The position numbers and the translations under genes are program-made. 64,000 nt of DNA from Plantago major (lineage: Eukaryota > Streptophyta > Magnoliopsida > Lamiales > Plantaginaceae). The DNA lies in NCBI GenBank assembly GCA_026545765.1, contig CM048843.1, positions 2,666,001-2,730,000 of the forward strand, written 5' to 3'. Of the stretch, positions 12,117 through 23,476 are shown piece by piece (the stretch's first letter is position 1; the number at the start of each line of letters is the position of its first letter). Below the pieces are notes generated by a model. It had not been told where the DNA came from. It was given only the letters and a program-made list of their open reading frames with translations, and searched no databases.

Positions 12117-13369
12117 TTTTTTTTCAATCTAGCATTACGTGTATGTATTGTGTCTCTGATTACTTAATTGTGAGATGATAAATTGTTAACTATATATGTT
12201 GTTTAGATCGCACGGGAGAGGTCACATCCAAGTATGACATCTTTAAGAAGGCCAAGGTATGCGGGTATGGACCATCGCGGGCCTCGCCTATCGTTATGTT
12301 TATGTTGCTTAAATTTCATATTTGTACACTATTACAAGTTATTTTTTAAAAACAGTAACTGATCATGATATCTGTTATTTACGATTTCAGGCTGAGGTTG
12401 ATGCTCAGGTGGCGAGGCCGGAGGACGAGACGGGTGATGTGTTGTCAACTGAACAAGTTGACAACATCTTCCTAGAGGTCAACAAACCGGACATCAAAGG
12501 ACGAATATATGGACTCGGGAGCCTCGGTTTGAGCTTGGCTAGTCCGGGGTGCTCCTCATCATCATCCCAGCAGTCTAGACGTCCGGTTTACACGTGACCG
12601 TGTCTCTAAATGGTGCGAACAAGGTCCGGAACAAGTTGCTCGCTAACTCAAGAGATTGAGCAACAAAGGGACGAGATGGAGCGCATGACAGAGAACGAAG
12701 GAGGAGAACGCGCCTTGATACTGAGATGGAGCATTTCATGTCCCGTTCGCCAAATTTCACCACCGTCTAGTAGCTAGTTATGTATATGTACGTTCGGATT
12801 TATTATATTTACACTTGTTCGGATAATTTCTCCTGCTCCGGATATTACTTTATATTATTTATCATTTATTGAAACATTTTTCGTATTATTGATTTATTAT
12901 CGAACATTATATTAATTAAATAGGTGAACTACGAAAAACAGAAATTAATATAAAATAAATAGTGACGGATTAACAGTGACGGAATAAATAGTGACGGAAT
13001 TAGTGACGGATTAACAGTGACGGAATAATTAGTGACGGAATTAAGATTCCGTCACTAATTCCAATAATATATTTGGCGACGGATAGAATCTATCCGTAGC
13101 CAAATATAACGACGGATAGCTTCTATCCGTCGTCACATATAGCGACGGATAGAATCTATATGGGACGACGGATAGATTCTATCCATCGCCAATAATCGAT
13201 TTAAAAAAAATAATAAAAAGTCAAATATTTTAATCCGTCGTCCAATCTATCCGTCGTCAAAGGCCCAGTGGGGCGACGGAATTACTATCCGTCGCCCGAT
13301 TGGGGCGACGGATCGGCACTGTTTAGCGACGGATTTATCCGTCACTAAACAGTGTATTTTTTTGTAGTG
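11945..13369 (+). mobile_element. Truncated CACTA element, 3' end with terminal repeat
   Basis: The right end TTTTTTTGTAGTG is the complement of CACTACAAAAAAA, the CACTA terminal repeat. Subterminal copies of the GACGGATAGA/TCTATCCGTC motif crowd 13060-13340. Left of this are exons of the second CACTA gene (PF03004-type): a piece at 11945-12030, one at about 12208-12300 (SKYDIFKKAK) and one at about 12391-12596 (LSTEQVDNIFLEVNKPD, then a serine-rich stretch). The block matches 35471 to about 36935 in inverted orientation almost throughout, so it is the same subfamily. Homology stops at about 11945 and I see no left terminal repeat. It ends 17 bases before the first candidate codon of the B3 gene. 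Confidence 0.85.
12043..12113. repeat. AT microsatellite
   Basis: A run of about 70 bases of alternating A and T lies in an intron of the truncated CACTA gene. The intact copy has a much shorter AT stretch at the same place (near 36810), so the array expanded here. Confidence 0.9.
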
Positions 13370-13386
13370 AAAGGAAGAAAACAACT

Positions 13387-16143
13387 ATGAAGAACCACAT
13401 AACAAACAGAGCACCCGCCACCAAACCCTCCGCCAACTTCGCCACTGCATCAACGGCAACACCGACTGGCTTCCACTCCGGGTACGGAATGGCGACACGG
13501 ACCAGGCTCTTCACCCTCGGCTGCGAGGATGATCCACGGTACTTCGTCCTCAACAGGCCAACCCCCGACTATGGTCATTTCTTAAGCTCATTTACATATT
13601 CTATCTTACAACTCTCCCGTTTCGGAAGCATATCAGTCTGCTTCTCTGCGAATGCTATACATAATGCATCCTATTTTCTACATGTGTAGTGTTGTGGCCA
13701 TAACTCAGTAAAGTTGCCACATAGTTTTTCATGCTCATCTGTACACCACATGTATCCTGAATGATAGTTTTAGTAGGAGACTAAGTGTGCTCACATAGAA
13801 AATGCATGAATTAGTTAGTCCAGAATTCTGGGGTGCCAACAGTAAATGCAGGGGTTTCTCTGGGCTTCTAGAATTAACTTCATTATATGGGACTATTTAC
13901 AATTTTGCTACTACAAGATGCCCTTTATTTTTTCCTAAGCAAGTAAGTTTCACACCTGGTCATTTTGCCCACAATCAACAAACATAAAACAAAAAACTAG
14001 TTACTCTTTTCCCAGATTTTATGCTTGCTACATTGAACGCTTTTGTTGTGCATCTGAGAGCCAACACAAAACCTGTTCTGACCTCATTCCTTTTCGTACT
14101 AGATCATTCCGCCATTGTTTTTGGAGAAGTTCATGCGCCCAATGCCACCAAGCATAATGATAATCGCAAACGATAGCTTAGTGTGGAGCATCACCCTGAC
14201 CGACAGCTCCAATGGTGTTTTCATGACCACAGGCTGGTCGGCTTTCCGTGAGTACTACAGGCTCCAGCCCCTCGATGTAATGTTGTTCACATACAAGCAG
14301 AACGGACTTTTCCTTGTCACCATACTGAACTCTGTCAGCGGGCTCGAGGTGGACACAACAACCATGAACACCTGCAACAGCCCGGGGGATAATCAGGTCC
14401 AGCGCTCACCTGAGCATGTAGAATGCTCACAATGGCGCAAACAGGGTGAGCAGTACACCTCTAAGATAATACATAGCCTTGTTCTTAAAAAAAAAAGCCC
14501 AGAAACCTAACGCTTGCATTTATCATATAATTCATCAGCTAATCAAGCCAACCCCGGGACACCCCGAGACAAAGTTGTGTGCACAGACCCGACAAAGACC
14601 CCAGCTAAGTGCACCACCAAGAAGTTCCCAAGCGCATCAGGTACACGGCCCAAATCAAGGATAGTTCGGTTACACTATAGCCAGGGCCACCATCTAAGTG
14701 TGAAATAATGTATACATTCAATTTGTGTACAGGTGTGAAACCAGTCAAGCTTGAGGAAGGGTTCTACGATGACCTAATCGATTCCAAGAAGGTCCATCCA
14801 ATCCACGGTGGCCCTGCTGGTAGCTCACAATTGGCACAAGACGTTAACCCCCTTAATTCATCCCCAACAAGTGAGTCACTCAAACTCTTCACATGTAGGA
14901 AAGTTTTCATGGGGTGTTCCTTCCCAAAAGCCGAGGCCACACATTGTTGAAACAACATCACATGTAGCTCCAGGTACATCAAGCAGGAAGAAGGACAAAT
15001 CAAAGGGCAAAATGGAGGTCGGCCTAGAAGATGACAGTGCAAGTGAGGACATCAACACCTATGTGCGCCGGGGATCAGCTTGGCTTGACTGTAAGCCACT
15101 ATCTCCCATATACCTCATTAAAGTATGACTTGCATAATGTCCAGCTTCCATAGATGTACTCATTTGGCAATTCTTTGGTGCACTGAACTACAGCTGATGG
15201 ACCTCTCTTTGACGACGAGACTTCCGGGGGTAAGCACCACAAAACATTAGAATTGACTATCTCCAACCCTCATAAGTAATTCCTTTAACGGTTTCCCCTC
15301 ACCTGCAGGTAGCAAAGACGGCCAGTCTTCGGATCACAGGGTGGAATTTGGTATTGCTGCTAGCTCGCACAAAAAAGGTCTACTCTATACTTCTCTCAAC
15401 TAACACATCGCAACCAAGAACTCCATACAGGATTCCTGTAACCTTTACCTACCCCCTTTTAATTAGTAAGCACATGTGGTGGGCTGAATAGTGCATTTTA
15501 CACACACCCTGCATCAGAATCCACTATGACAACGCATATGTTAGCCTATTAGCCTTGTCCTGACTCTATAGTCTTCTCAACTCAGGGAAATCAATCATCT
15601 TCAGGGGTGAAAGCTCGAGGACCGAGGTGACCAGGATCAAGATTCGAGGACAGACTACTCGCGGCAAAGGATCAGGCCCGTCCAAGCCAGATGACAACTC
15701 TGTCTGCTATGCCATAGTCCGGGAGACTGCCGCGGGGAAATCTTACTCTCTGATAAGCAAATGAGGTGCACGTTCACCACACTCTACTAGTGTACACCCC
15801 AGTTACTTGATCTGCATTTATCCATATTATACTCAAACAAATCTGAGCTATAAACATTTTGACTTTGATCTTGTTGTCCCCGTCTAATCAGGGTCTTCCG
15901 GCGCCATTTGGCAAGGCCAACCTGGGATCTGGTAATAACCTCCGCAAGCTAAGGATATTAGGGCAGACCCGCACATGGCCGGTCAAATGCAACCTCTGGG
16001 GCAGCTCTGCTAAGGTGGCAAAAGGCTGGAGGCACTTCACTAAGGCAAACAACATCAACATAGGCAACTGCTGCGCTCTGGCTGTATCGGCCCAGGACCA
16101 TGAAATCTGGGATGTCAAGATCATCAGGGGCGTTCAGCCTTAG
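13387..16143 (+). CDS. B3-domain protein (REM-like, two B3 domains), within MULE block
   Basis: This is a probable plant B3-superfamily DNA-binding protein. A possible first exon (13387 to about 13573) ends in CEDDPRYFVLNRPTPDYG, which resembles the first B3 strand, but its phase does not fit the next exon. Exon 14103-14443 gives a good B3 core: IPPLFLEKFMRPMPP, MTTGWSAFREYYRLQPLDV and GLFLVTILNS. Short linker exons follow near 14540-14639, 14733-14868, 14960-15087 and 15310-15375; one at 15600-15765 reads EVTRIKIRGQTTRGKG and meets a TGA two bases before its donor. The last exon (15892-16143) is a second B3 domain: LPAPFGKANLG, WPVKCNLWG and GWRHFTKANNINIGNCC. Nuclear DNA binding is inferred. 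Exon joins are by eye and it may be partly decayed. It is co-oriented with the transposase. Confidence 0.7.
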
Positions 16144-16679
16144 GCCTTAGCTGCAGGTCAGGAAGCCACGGGGCTCGGTTCTTTTTTTTTTTTTTTTTTT
16201 TGGCTGTTATGTGAAGAATGGCATATGAGCAAACCAGGTACGGCAGTTGTATGCTATTCTGAACATCCACTAGCCACCAACATCCTGTTATGTGCAACAC
16301 TTTAACTCATAAACAGTTGATTACTGGGGGCAACATTGCTTATTCCTTCTTTTGAGCTCATCAAGAGATATCAGGATAAGCTATCTGCCAGTTCTTTAGT
16401 TTACGTAATGCCCGGGCTTTTTTGTATGATCTTTTTTGCAGCACTGCTCCATGAATTAAAACTCCCTTTATTATGCGTCTGGTCACTTCTTTTTCCCAAT
16501 TAAAAAATTCCTTACCATTCTATGTTATTCTCCTACAGACAACTGGTTTAGTAAAATAGCCTCCAACTCTGTTTATTGCCACAAAGGATTACAGAGTTAC
16601 ACGGGTCTGGCTGAACCGGCCTAGTTAGAAAATTCGCCAGCTCGAACCCTGTGATGGGCTTACATTCATATTACACATC
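16144..16679. other. Convergent 3' spacer
   Basis: This spacer lies between the 3' ends of the B3 gene and the zinc-finger/TM gene. It holds a 21-base T run (16182-16202) and no coding sequence that I can support. Confidence 0.5.
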
Positions 16680-17084
16680 CTACCAGTAAAATCTAATTGC
16701 TACAACAAGCAAACAAATCATGACAAGGGCGTTAAGGGACAACAAGTAGATGATAGTGTTATTGTGCCCAACATTTGTGGCAGCTGCCTCAGCGCCCCGC
16801 ACTCCAAATCCGGATGGGCTACTCACAGACCCCGTAGCTGCACTCCAACTCTCGGCCTGAGTACTAGTTAACCCACCAAGAACCGCTTCATGCCGCCCTT
16901 CACCTGGCTTAGCGGGCGTACACCACCCAGCAAACTTATTGCAGGATACACATGAACCATACAGCTTTTCGGTGTTACTAGCAGAAGTACTGACCCGGAA
17001 CACTGCCTCGGCATTACAACCAAGTAAGCGGCATCGCTTAGCCCTGTAAGTAAGCAGACTAGGGCTGATGTTGCCACGGTTTGC
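16680..17084 (-). CDS. Small GRF-like zinc-finger protein with C-terminal membrane helix
   Basis: The minus-strand exon reads a cysteine pattern like the zf-GRF domain: CRLLGC, then AVFRVSTSASNTEKLYGSC, then VSCNKFAGW. A Pro/Ser/Gly-rich linker and a hydrophobic terminal helix (IIYLLSLNALVMICLLVVAI) follow, ending at a stop. The first exon is not resolved: a splice acceptor is plausible at 17086, and the sequence might also be the last exon of the Ulp1-like gene just upstream on the same strand. Its function is unknown. GRF zinc fingers bind single-stranded nucleic acid in some eukaryotic proteins. The membrane helix suggests a tail-anchored protein (inference). A protein of the same plan lies in the second MULE at 57.8 kb. 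Confidence 0.55.
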   Translation of the reverse strand, partial: ANRGNISPSLLTYRAKRCRLLGCNAEAVFRVSTSASNTEKLYGSCVSCNKFAGWCTPAKPGEGRHEAVLGGLTSTQAESWSAATGSVSSPSGFGVRGAEAAATNVGHNNTIIYLLSLNALVMICLLVVAIRFYW

Positions 17085-17134
17085 GACCTTACTTATGTCT
17101 TAATACACTGAAAAGGCATCACAGAGATGCTGCC

Positions 17135-20100
17135 TCATAAAAAAACAGGTAAAAAAGGGACGAGAAGGCCATTGATGTAGACTAAACAACTTGGGAGTCC
17201 AAAAATGGCCTCGTGGAAGGTTGACACCAAGTGCGCTCTGTATTCCCCGGCTAGGGCGACAGACCAATGCCCTACTTCCAGTGGCTCCCCGCCCAACATC
17301 CGCTCCAGAACATAACAAGCAATAGTACCAGTATCATCTGATCCCCTAGGTTGCACAGGTGTCAAGCCATCACATTCAACTGACGATGGCGCGCTACACA
17401 ATGGGATTCTACCACCAAGCTTCTCACAACAATCCCGAGCCCGCTGCTCCACGTATTCAATCTGCAAGTTCAAACATAAATGTCGTCAGAAACAGAGCAA
17501 TGTCGATGATTCAACCTGCCAAGGGGAGGTGCCTCACCAGGATACGGGCCGAGGTAAGGTGAACAGACTCAACCAGCGACGATTTTAATGAATCGTAATA
17601 GGTCCAGATGTTGCACTTCACGTTGTACGTGAGGACTGACCAGTGATCCGCCTCATTGTTCAATGGACACTTGTTCCCAGTAGTTTTAATGGGTATGATC
17701 CAATTGCTATACCGGATTGCCTCTGGCAACTTATCATCGATGAAACATTTAGCAGCATCGCTATAGATAGTTCCGACCTCATACCTGGCCACAAATTCCT
17801 GCATCGAAAAAATGTTTACCAAATAATCTATACCACCAGTGGGAATTTGCGCACTATACAACACACTAGTAAGAGTGCTGGAATTTGATTAATAAGGGTG
17901 TACCCAGACAATGCTCTTGAAGATAAATGGCTTCTTCTGGCCAGAAGTCCTGGTGACCTTTAAGCTCCCACCACTCATCTTCGTGGTTAAGTACAAAGCC
18001 CATGCATCGACCACCTACAAGTTCAACGAAAGACAACTTCCTTTCAGTATGACACTAAGATAATAAACCAAAGACACAAGCTTTATCTATGATCATACCC
18101 CATAAGGTATCTGGCAATGATTTAGAATCCCCTCCATGTAAACTAGCCTGACTGTCCCGGATAGGTTTGAAGTTGACACTTCTACTATTGTAAAGCTGTG
18201 ATCAATAGCATCAAGCAAAAAAATTATATCTACTGGCAGTATGTTAATAGGGGTTAAAGCAAACAAGAACAATTGAACATAGGGTGTTGAGCTCCATACC
18301 TGTCATTGTGAAGCCGGAACTGGGCGGCTAACCAATCAGCAACTTGCACCCGAAGGTAATCATATGACTTCCGGCCAGGTATAAGATCCATTGGACGTAA
18401 TGGCATCCTCGAGACCCAGGCGTGTTGGTGACCTGGAACTTATTTGTCGAAAGCTGCTGATGTTTCACTACAGAGCTCTGCACCTCGCGCTCCTTCCTCC
18501 TTGCCTCATTACTTTCACTTATTGGGGAGTCACTACTAATGACGGTTGCTGGTTCTTGCACATCCGCTGGCACATCCCGCCTACAAGGGTTACTGACCTG
18601 ATATCCTGCCACAAGACCAGTACGAATATTTTGTTTCCTAGTAGTTTCTACCGCACTGTCTGATTCAACAAACTTAGCTGCGCCAGACAACTTCCCGATA
18701 CCTCCAACTGGGACACCCACCACACCGACTGGGTTGCAGACGCTTCATTGTTGAACAGGTTTGTCGGACGCAAAGAAGTGGTCACACACACCATCGCCTT
18801 GTTGAAATGGGAAGAGCTCCCGGCATAATAACCAGTCTGGGAAGAACTGCAATCCACCAATTTTACCACACGTTGTGCTTCGCGGGATTCAGCGGTGCTT
18901 CCGGCAGAAACCTGGGCTTCCGCTTCAATTAAACCTCTATCCCACTCAGCAACATCTGCCTTCAGCCGATCATTCTCAAGAACTAGCTCATGTATCCGAC
19001 ACTTCCGTGCAATGTCAGTCTCTTTCATAGCAGCAATATCACCTGTCAGCTTCTCGCACTGCATTCTCTCAATCCTAAACTTCCTCTCCCAATCCAAAGC
19101 AGCGGACTTGGCCCTATTCTGCCCACTCTCAAAGCTACACAAACGAGAAGTCAAACCCTTGCGGGACACTTCAGATTCTTCAAGCAACGACTTCAGCTTC
19201 GTATTGTGGGATATGAGAGTATCTACCTGCACCTTTGCCTCATTCTTTTGTTGCTCAGTGGGGACTAGCGAAACATTTAACCTAACTGCAGACTGGAGGT
19301 TAGAGATCATGGTGCTCTGCAACTCTAGATCCGCGGCTATAGACACCACAGTTGTGTTCGCCCGTCCAAGATCAGCTTCCAAATCCCTAAGACGACAGTC
19401 CTTCATGACAATAAGTCCTCCCACTAAACTTGATGTATTTCCTTTCTCTCTGGGGGTTGTGCTACCGAGTTGAACACCAATCTCACCCCCACCACTCGCA
19501 CGTTGTGTGGCAGGATTGCTGCAATGATAGCTAGATACAGCGGCGACGGGGGAATCAGGAACGGCTTTGCAATCATCACCTGCTAACCCATAACCAGAAA
19601 GAGACGCCTGTTGTGTGTCGTAGTTGAAAATTTCCTCCCACTCCAAACCATTGTGATCTACATCAGCCGCAACAGACGGATCAACACAACTCGACCGACC
19701 AGTATGTTTACCATGTGTGTCCTCCTCATCACCACACAAATCGCCTCGATCCGGCCCATCCAAACGCTGGCCGGTACGGGATGACTCCGAGACCTTAACA
19801 TATCCACCGCACCGGGGGGACTTCGTGGGCACTTTGGCCCTCAGGTGGTATGCATGGACTGTTGTTTCCTCAAGTTTTCCACCCTCGGATGATGTGTTCG
19901 GGATAACCTCAGGTTTCACACTTACCACCGGGATAGGACAACCAAGAATAAAGTCCTTGGTGCAAGCCCCATTGCTGCATTTCCTCCTCGGCACAACAGG
20001 ATGGGGACACCTAAGAGGCATCCGCGGGATCCCGGGTTTCAATGGATCAATCAGTCGTGTCTCACTAAGTAGGGCTACCCGATTTGCATTAACCCCCTAC

Positions 20101-22661
20101 GAATGTCAAAAGAGGAACATTTACTCATCCCGTATAAAATATATACACAAAGAACCCATGTAATCTAATGAAAATATTCTACCTTGGTCTTGTCCAGCCG
20201 GTCCAGATCAATGCCGGGCATAGCATCCACCAAAGCACGTAAATCCCATTTTCTAAAACGGGGGAATGTCGCCACGCCGTCTCTTGCAGCAATAATGGGG
20301 CTGATCTCACATAGGTAGAACTGCGGATGGAAGCAACAACATTAATAAAAAAAAAAAAGATCGTGAAACGGAGAAAAGAGGGAGTAGTTGCCAACCTTCA
20401 AGAACATGGAACAGCAGGGTATCTTCAAACTCGATGCCTTCCTAACAGAGTCCAACAACCCAGCAAGTATATAGCTACACCAGTCATATCTGCACAGCAT
20501 CTGGAAATCCTCAACGAATGGCATCATGTGCCAGCACACAGACGAATTGTTATCGGCATGAACACGATAGACAAAAGAAGTATGTGGACAAGCCGTGCAA
20601 CATCCTGCGCCACGTGTGGTAGGGTCTCATCACAACCAATCTTCTTCTTCTTCAGCATGCTGACTATTCTACCCTTTGTACATAAGAAAGGCTTCGTTCG
20701 CCTGGCAGGCCAGCAACGCTTAACAAATGGGGTAATCGGAACGTTCCAGTACCAACTACAATTGGTGTTGAGCCATCTCTGACGCCTAATATCAACTCAA
20801 AGTCATCCCTCTGAGGGAAAACTATTATAGAACCGAACTGGAATCCATCAGCATTGTCTACCTTGCGCGCAATAGACCTCTTCATTATAGAAGATATCAA
20901 GATGTCCGACTTCTTGTAGCTCTGCAGCTCATTCGTGTCCATGGTCCGGGCGGCATATATAAAGTACCAGAAAGGCGTGCACTTTAGAGCGTCTATATGC
21001 GCTGCACGGAGTTTAAGTGCACAAACTTCGGTGACTGCCGACTGCACATTACACCGGTAGTGGGGGCGATCAGCATCGACCACTACATAGACAAAACCAA
21101 ATAACTTGGAAATAAAAAAACAAGTTCAAGTCAGCTTTTTTTTTTTTTTTTCAGATAGTGATTTGGCTATATTTTTATTACTACTAGCCCTGTCTTGGTC
21201 TTCACCATCAATCATCGGGGCAGCAGGGTCTCCGGATGCTGTGCCAGTTCGTTGTAAAAAATACATGCACTCTTGGGTAAGCAATCAGCCAGGGCAACCA
21301 AAGGTTCTACAAACATACAACTGGGGACAGGAGATTTCTACAAACCTGATCGGCTACATGACGAGGACTGGGATGCCGTGTCCACCTGCATCGTGCCACA
21401 CGCTCGCAAAGCACCTACGAACACGAGTTAATAAGCTCTGCACCACTATGTACATTTCAATCAGGAAAAAATGAGCGAAGCTAACCCGAACAGTCTACAG
21501 ATTCGGGGCGGCTATTATCGGCTGACACGCAAGGATCAGCGATTTTCCCGATTGAACAACATTCACAAAACGTGACTGCTTCGTCCGCCTCTTGTGCCAA
21601 ACCTCGGGGGTTAAGTCTATAAGCAAAGGACGGTGTTATACATCAGTGTGGGGGAGTGGTGTTTACATCAACGGGTTATGCAGAGCAATAAATAAACATG
21701 GAATGGAGATTATACCATCACTAGCCGTATGGGCACGGGCCAGGGGGCACAAATCTGTAGACCAACAAAGAACTGGTACTTTAAGTTTTCCATGTTTTCG
21801 ATGGGCCATAAGATTTTTTCTTCAAACAGAAAACAAAAACCTAGTAAAAGCCGGAGAACATACCCTTGCGCTTCAGTGTTGAATCTAACAACTGGCTCCT
21901 CCCATCATCCCTCACCGTACGACGTTCTGTTTCTTTAGCAATGCAATTGTTCAGTACAAAAGAATTAAGGACTTGGCAAAGTCGATCAATGAAAAAAAGG
22001 GCAGAATATACCTGCCGTCTGCGGGAAACCCACACCACCAACCTGTGGCGATGTTTTATCACATTCATCTGACGAACCTTTATGGTGGGGGTGGGGGGGG
22101 GAACGAAGTTATCAATGCAAGTAAAACAAGTACAAAAAGGGGAAGGAAAAAAAAACCCCATCTCCCATGAGGAAATGTGCATATTCTCAGTCTGTCAACA
22201 AGGAAAACCTGTGTACTCAGAACTATCATCCTCCATCCTCCCCTTGCCCTTCGTATCGGATGCCCCACGAACTGAGAAATGTGTTGTGCGTCAACTTAAG
22301 TTCATCGAAAATAACGGAGTTTTTGGCCGAAACATAGATTCAAGCATCAAAATTGGGGCTAAGGGCATGTTGGCACAGAAATGACATATTAAAAAAAAAT
22401 TGCAATTTGTCAAAGTTGGGGTTACTAGCAGCGGCCACGCTCGTTGACTTGACTTCAAGCTCAGCTCCGGCAATCTCAGCAAACTTCATCGTCCACCCAC
22501 TAGACTATGAACGATCTGGGCGGAAAAGGGGGTAGTATCAAACAGTGCATGGGGGGGGGTACTGGACTATGTGGTTGGAATTTACCATTAGCCACAGCCG
22601 GCGAGTCGCGCTGCCGTGATCTAAGCTGTCTGAGAACCTCAACGTCATCAGCGGAATCCAT
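17135..22661 (-). CDS. Ulp1-like (C48 peptidase) protein of MULE type, probably decayed
   Basis: This is a many-exon gene on the minus strand. The ATG at 22661 opens an exon (MDSADDVEVLRQLRSRQ) to a donor at 22585; several small charged exons follow between 22.5 and 20.7 kb, then an exon with YDWCSYILAGLLDSVRKA (about 20.45 kb). A long exon at 20042-18648 contains a coiled coil (about 19.4-18.9 kb); a frame change near 18.7 kb leads to RMPLRPMDLIPGRKSYDYL. C-terminal exons carry the peptidase fold: VVDAWALYLTT, DHWSVLTYNVKCNIWTYYDS (exon 17798-17538; His and Asp) and QPRGSDDTGTIACYVLE (exon from 17461). The catalytic Cys of the usual DCG motif is Thr (DTG), so peptidase activity is doubtful. 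Such proteins are known MULE passengers. Exon limits are partly by eye. Confidence 0.65.
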
Positions 22662-23013
22662 GTCGCCCTTCGCCTTTCTTCACCATAGCGGCTAGGAAAA
22701 AATTGAATTCTCGTTGGGGAAATATGCTCTTGAACAAACAGTACGTCAATGTGGCAACAACATGAAGAGATATAAAGGGAAAACCAAAAAAAAAAAAGAA
22801 ACCACATATTAATAAAAAGTATGGACTGCTGGGCCATATGAACTGTTCCACGGCAAGTTGTCAGCTAGTGGTGCCCACCGTAATACTATTCATGTGCCTG
22901 CTAAAAAAACAAGCTACACACGACATAGGCGAGCTACATACAAATTGTTAAAAAGGCAGTGGGTCGGGTTGGTTTTTCCGCCATGTCACGTACCTGAATC
23001 TACGTCGCCCTCT
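22662..23013. other. Upstream region of the Ulp1-like gene
   Basis: This is the 5' flank of the Ulp1-like gene, where the right end of the MULE would be expected. I found no terminal repeat matching the region left of the transposase, and no coding sequence. Confidence 0.4.
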
Positions 23014-23476
23014 TGCTAATTGTTTATACAATAATCTCTTGTCTTGTATTTTAGATTGGCTGGATGAACAGGTCTCTGAGTATCTAGTTGTTACATTTGG
23101 TGATTACTTCACAGATGTTAAGATGTACGTTATTTCAGGAAGTTTACCCATCTACTCTACATTCAAATTGACATTATTGCTAATTGTTTATACAATAACC
23201 TCTTGTCCTGTATTTCAGATTGGCTGGAAGGACAGGTCTCTGAGTACCTAGTTGCTACATTTGGTGATTACTTCACAGATGTTAAGATGTACGTTATTTC
23301 AGGAAGTTTACCCATCTACTCTACATTCAAATTGACATTATTGCTAATTGTTTATACAATAACCTCTTGTCCTATATTTCAGATTAGCTGGAAGGACAGG
23401 TCTCTGAGTACCTAGTTGCTACATTTGGTGATTACTTCATAGATGTTAAGATGTATGTTATTTCAGGAAGTTGAGA
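23014..23476 (+). pseudogene. Tandem triplication of a SEC6-like exon
   Basis: A 164-bp unit is repeated: 23014-23177, 23178-23341, and a third partial copy from 23342 to about 23476. Each unit contains intron sequence, a pyrimidine-rich acceptor ending in CAG or TAG, an exon of about 86 bases and a donor-like GTACGT. The exon encodes VSEYLVATFGDYFTDVKMY, which resembles the exocyst subunit SEC6 (assigned from recall). Copies 2 and 3 are nearly identical, including intron sequence; copy 1 differs more. Copy 3 has TAG where the others have Trp (TGG). I found no neighbouring SEC6 exons, so this is a duplicated gene fragment and not a gene. Confidence 0.6.

Larger units (their letters stand above)
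8900..22700. mobile_element. Composite Mutator-like element with B3, Ulp1-like and zinc-finger/TM cargo (ends not found)
   Basis: This block holds a MULE transposase (+, 8.9-11.4 kb), a B3-domain gene (+, 13.4-16.1 kb), a zinc-finger/TM gene (-, 16.7-17.1 kb) and a C48-peptidase-like gene (-, 17.1-22.7 kb). MULEs that carry Ulp1-like cargo are known (Kaonashi-type MULEs in Arabidopsis, similar ones in melon and rice), so treating the block as one element is reasonable. I could not find matching terminal inverted repeats or a 9-bp duplication, so the limits are approximate and the unity of the block is inference. A truncated CACTA end (11945-13369) interrupts it. Without that piece it would be about 12.4 kb. 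Confidence 0.5.

Noticed and set aside
13335-13553. Minus-strand frame with a hydrophobic helix opposite the possible first B3 exon
   Set aside because: It runs into the CACTA terminal repeat and has no family match; the plus strand reads better as coding.
18895-19473. 192-codon open frame on the plus strand
   Set aside because: It is the reverse of the long coiled-coil exon of the Ulp1-like gene and has no family resemblance.
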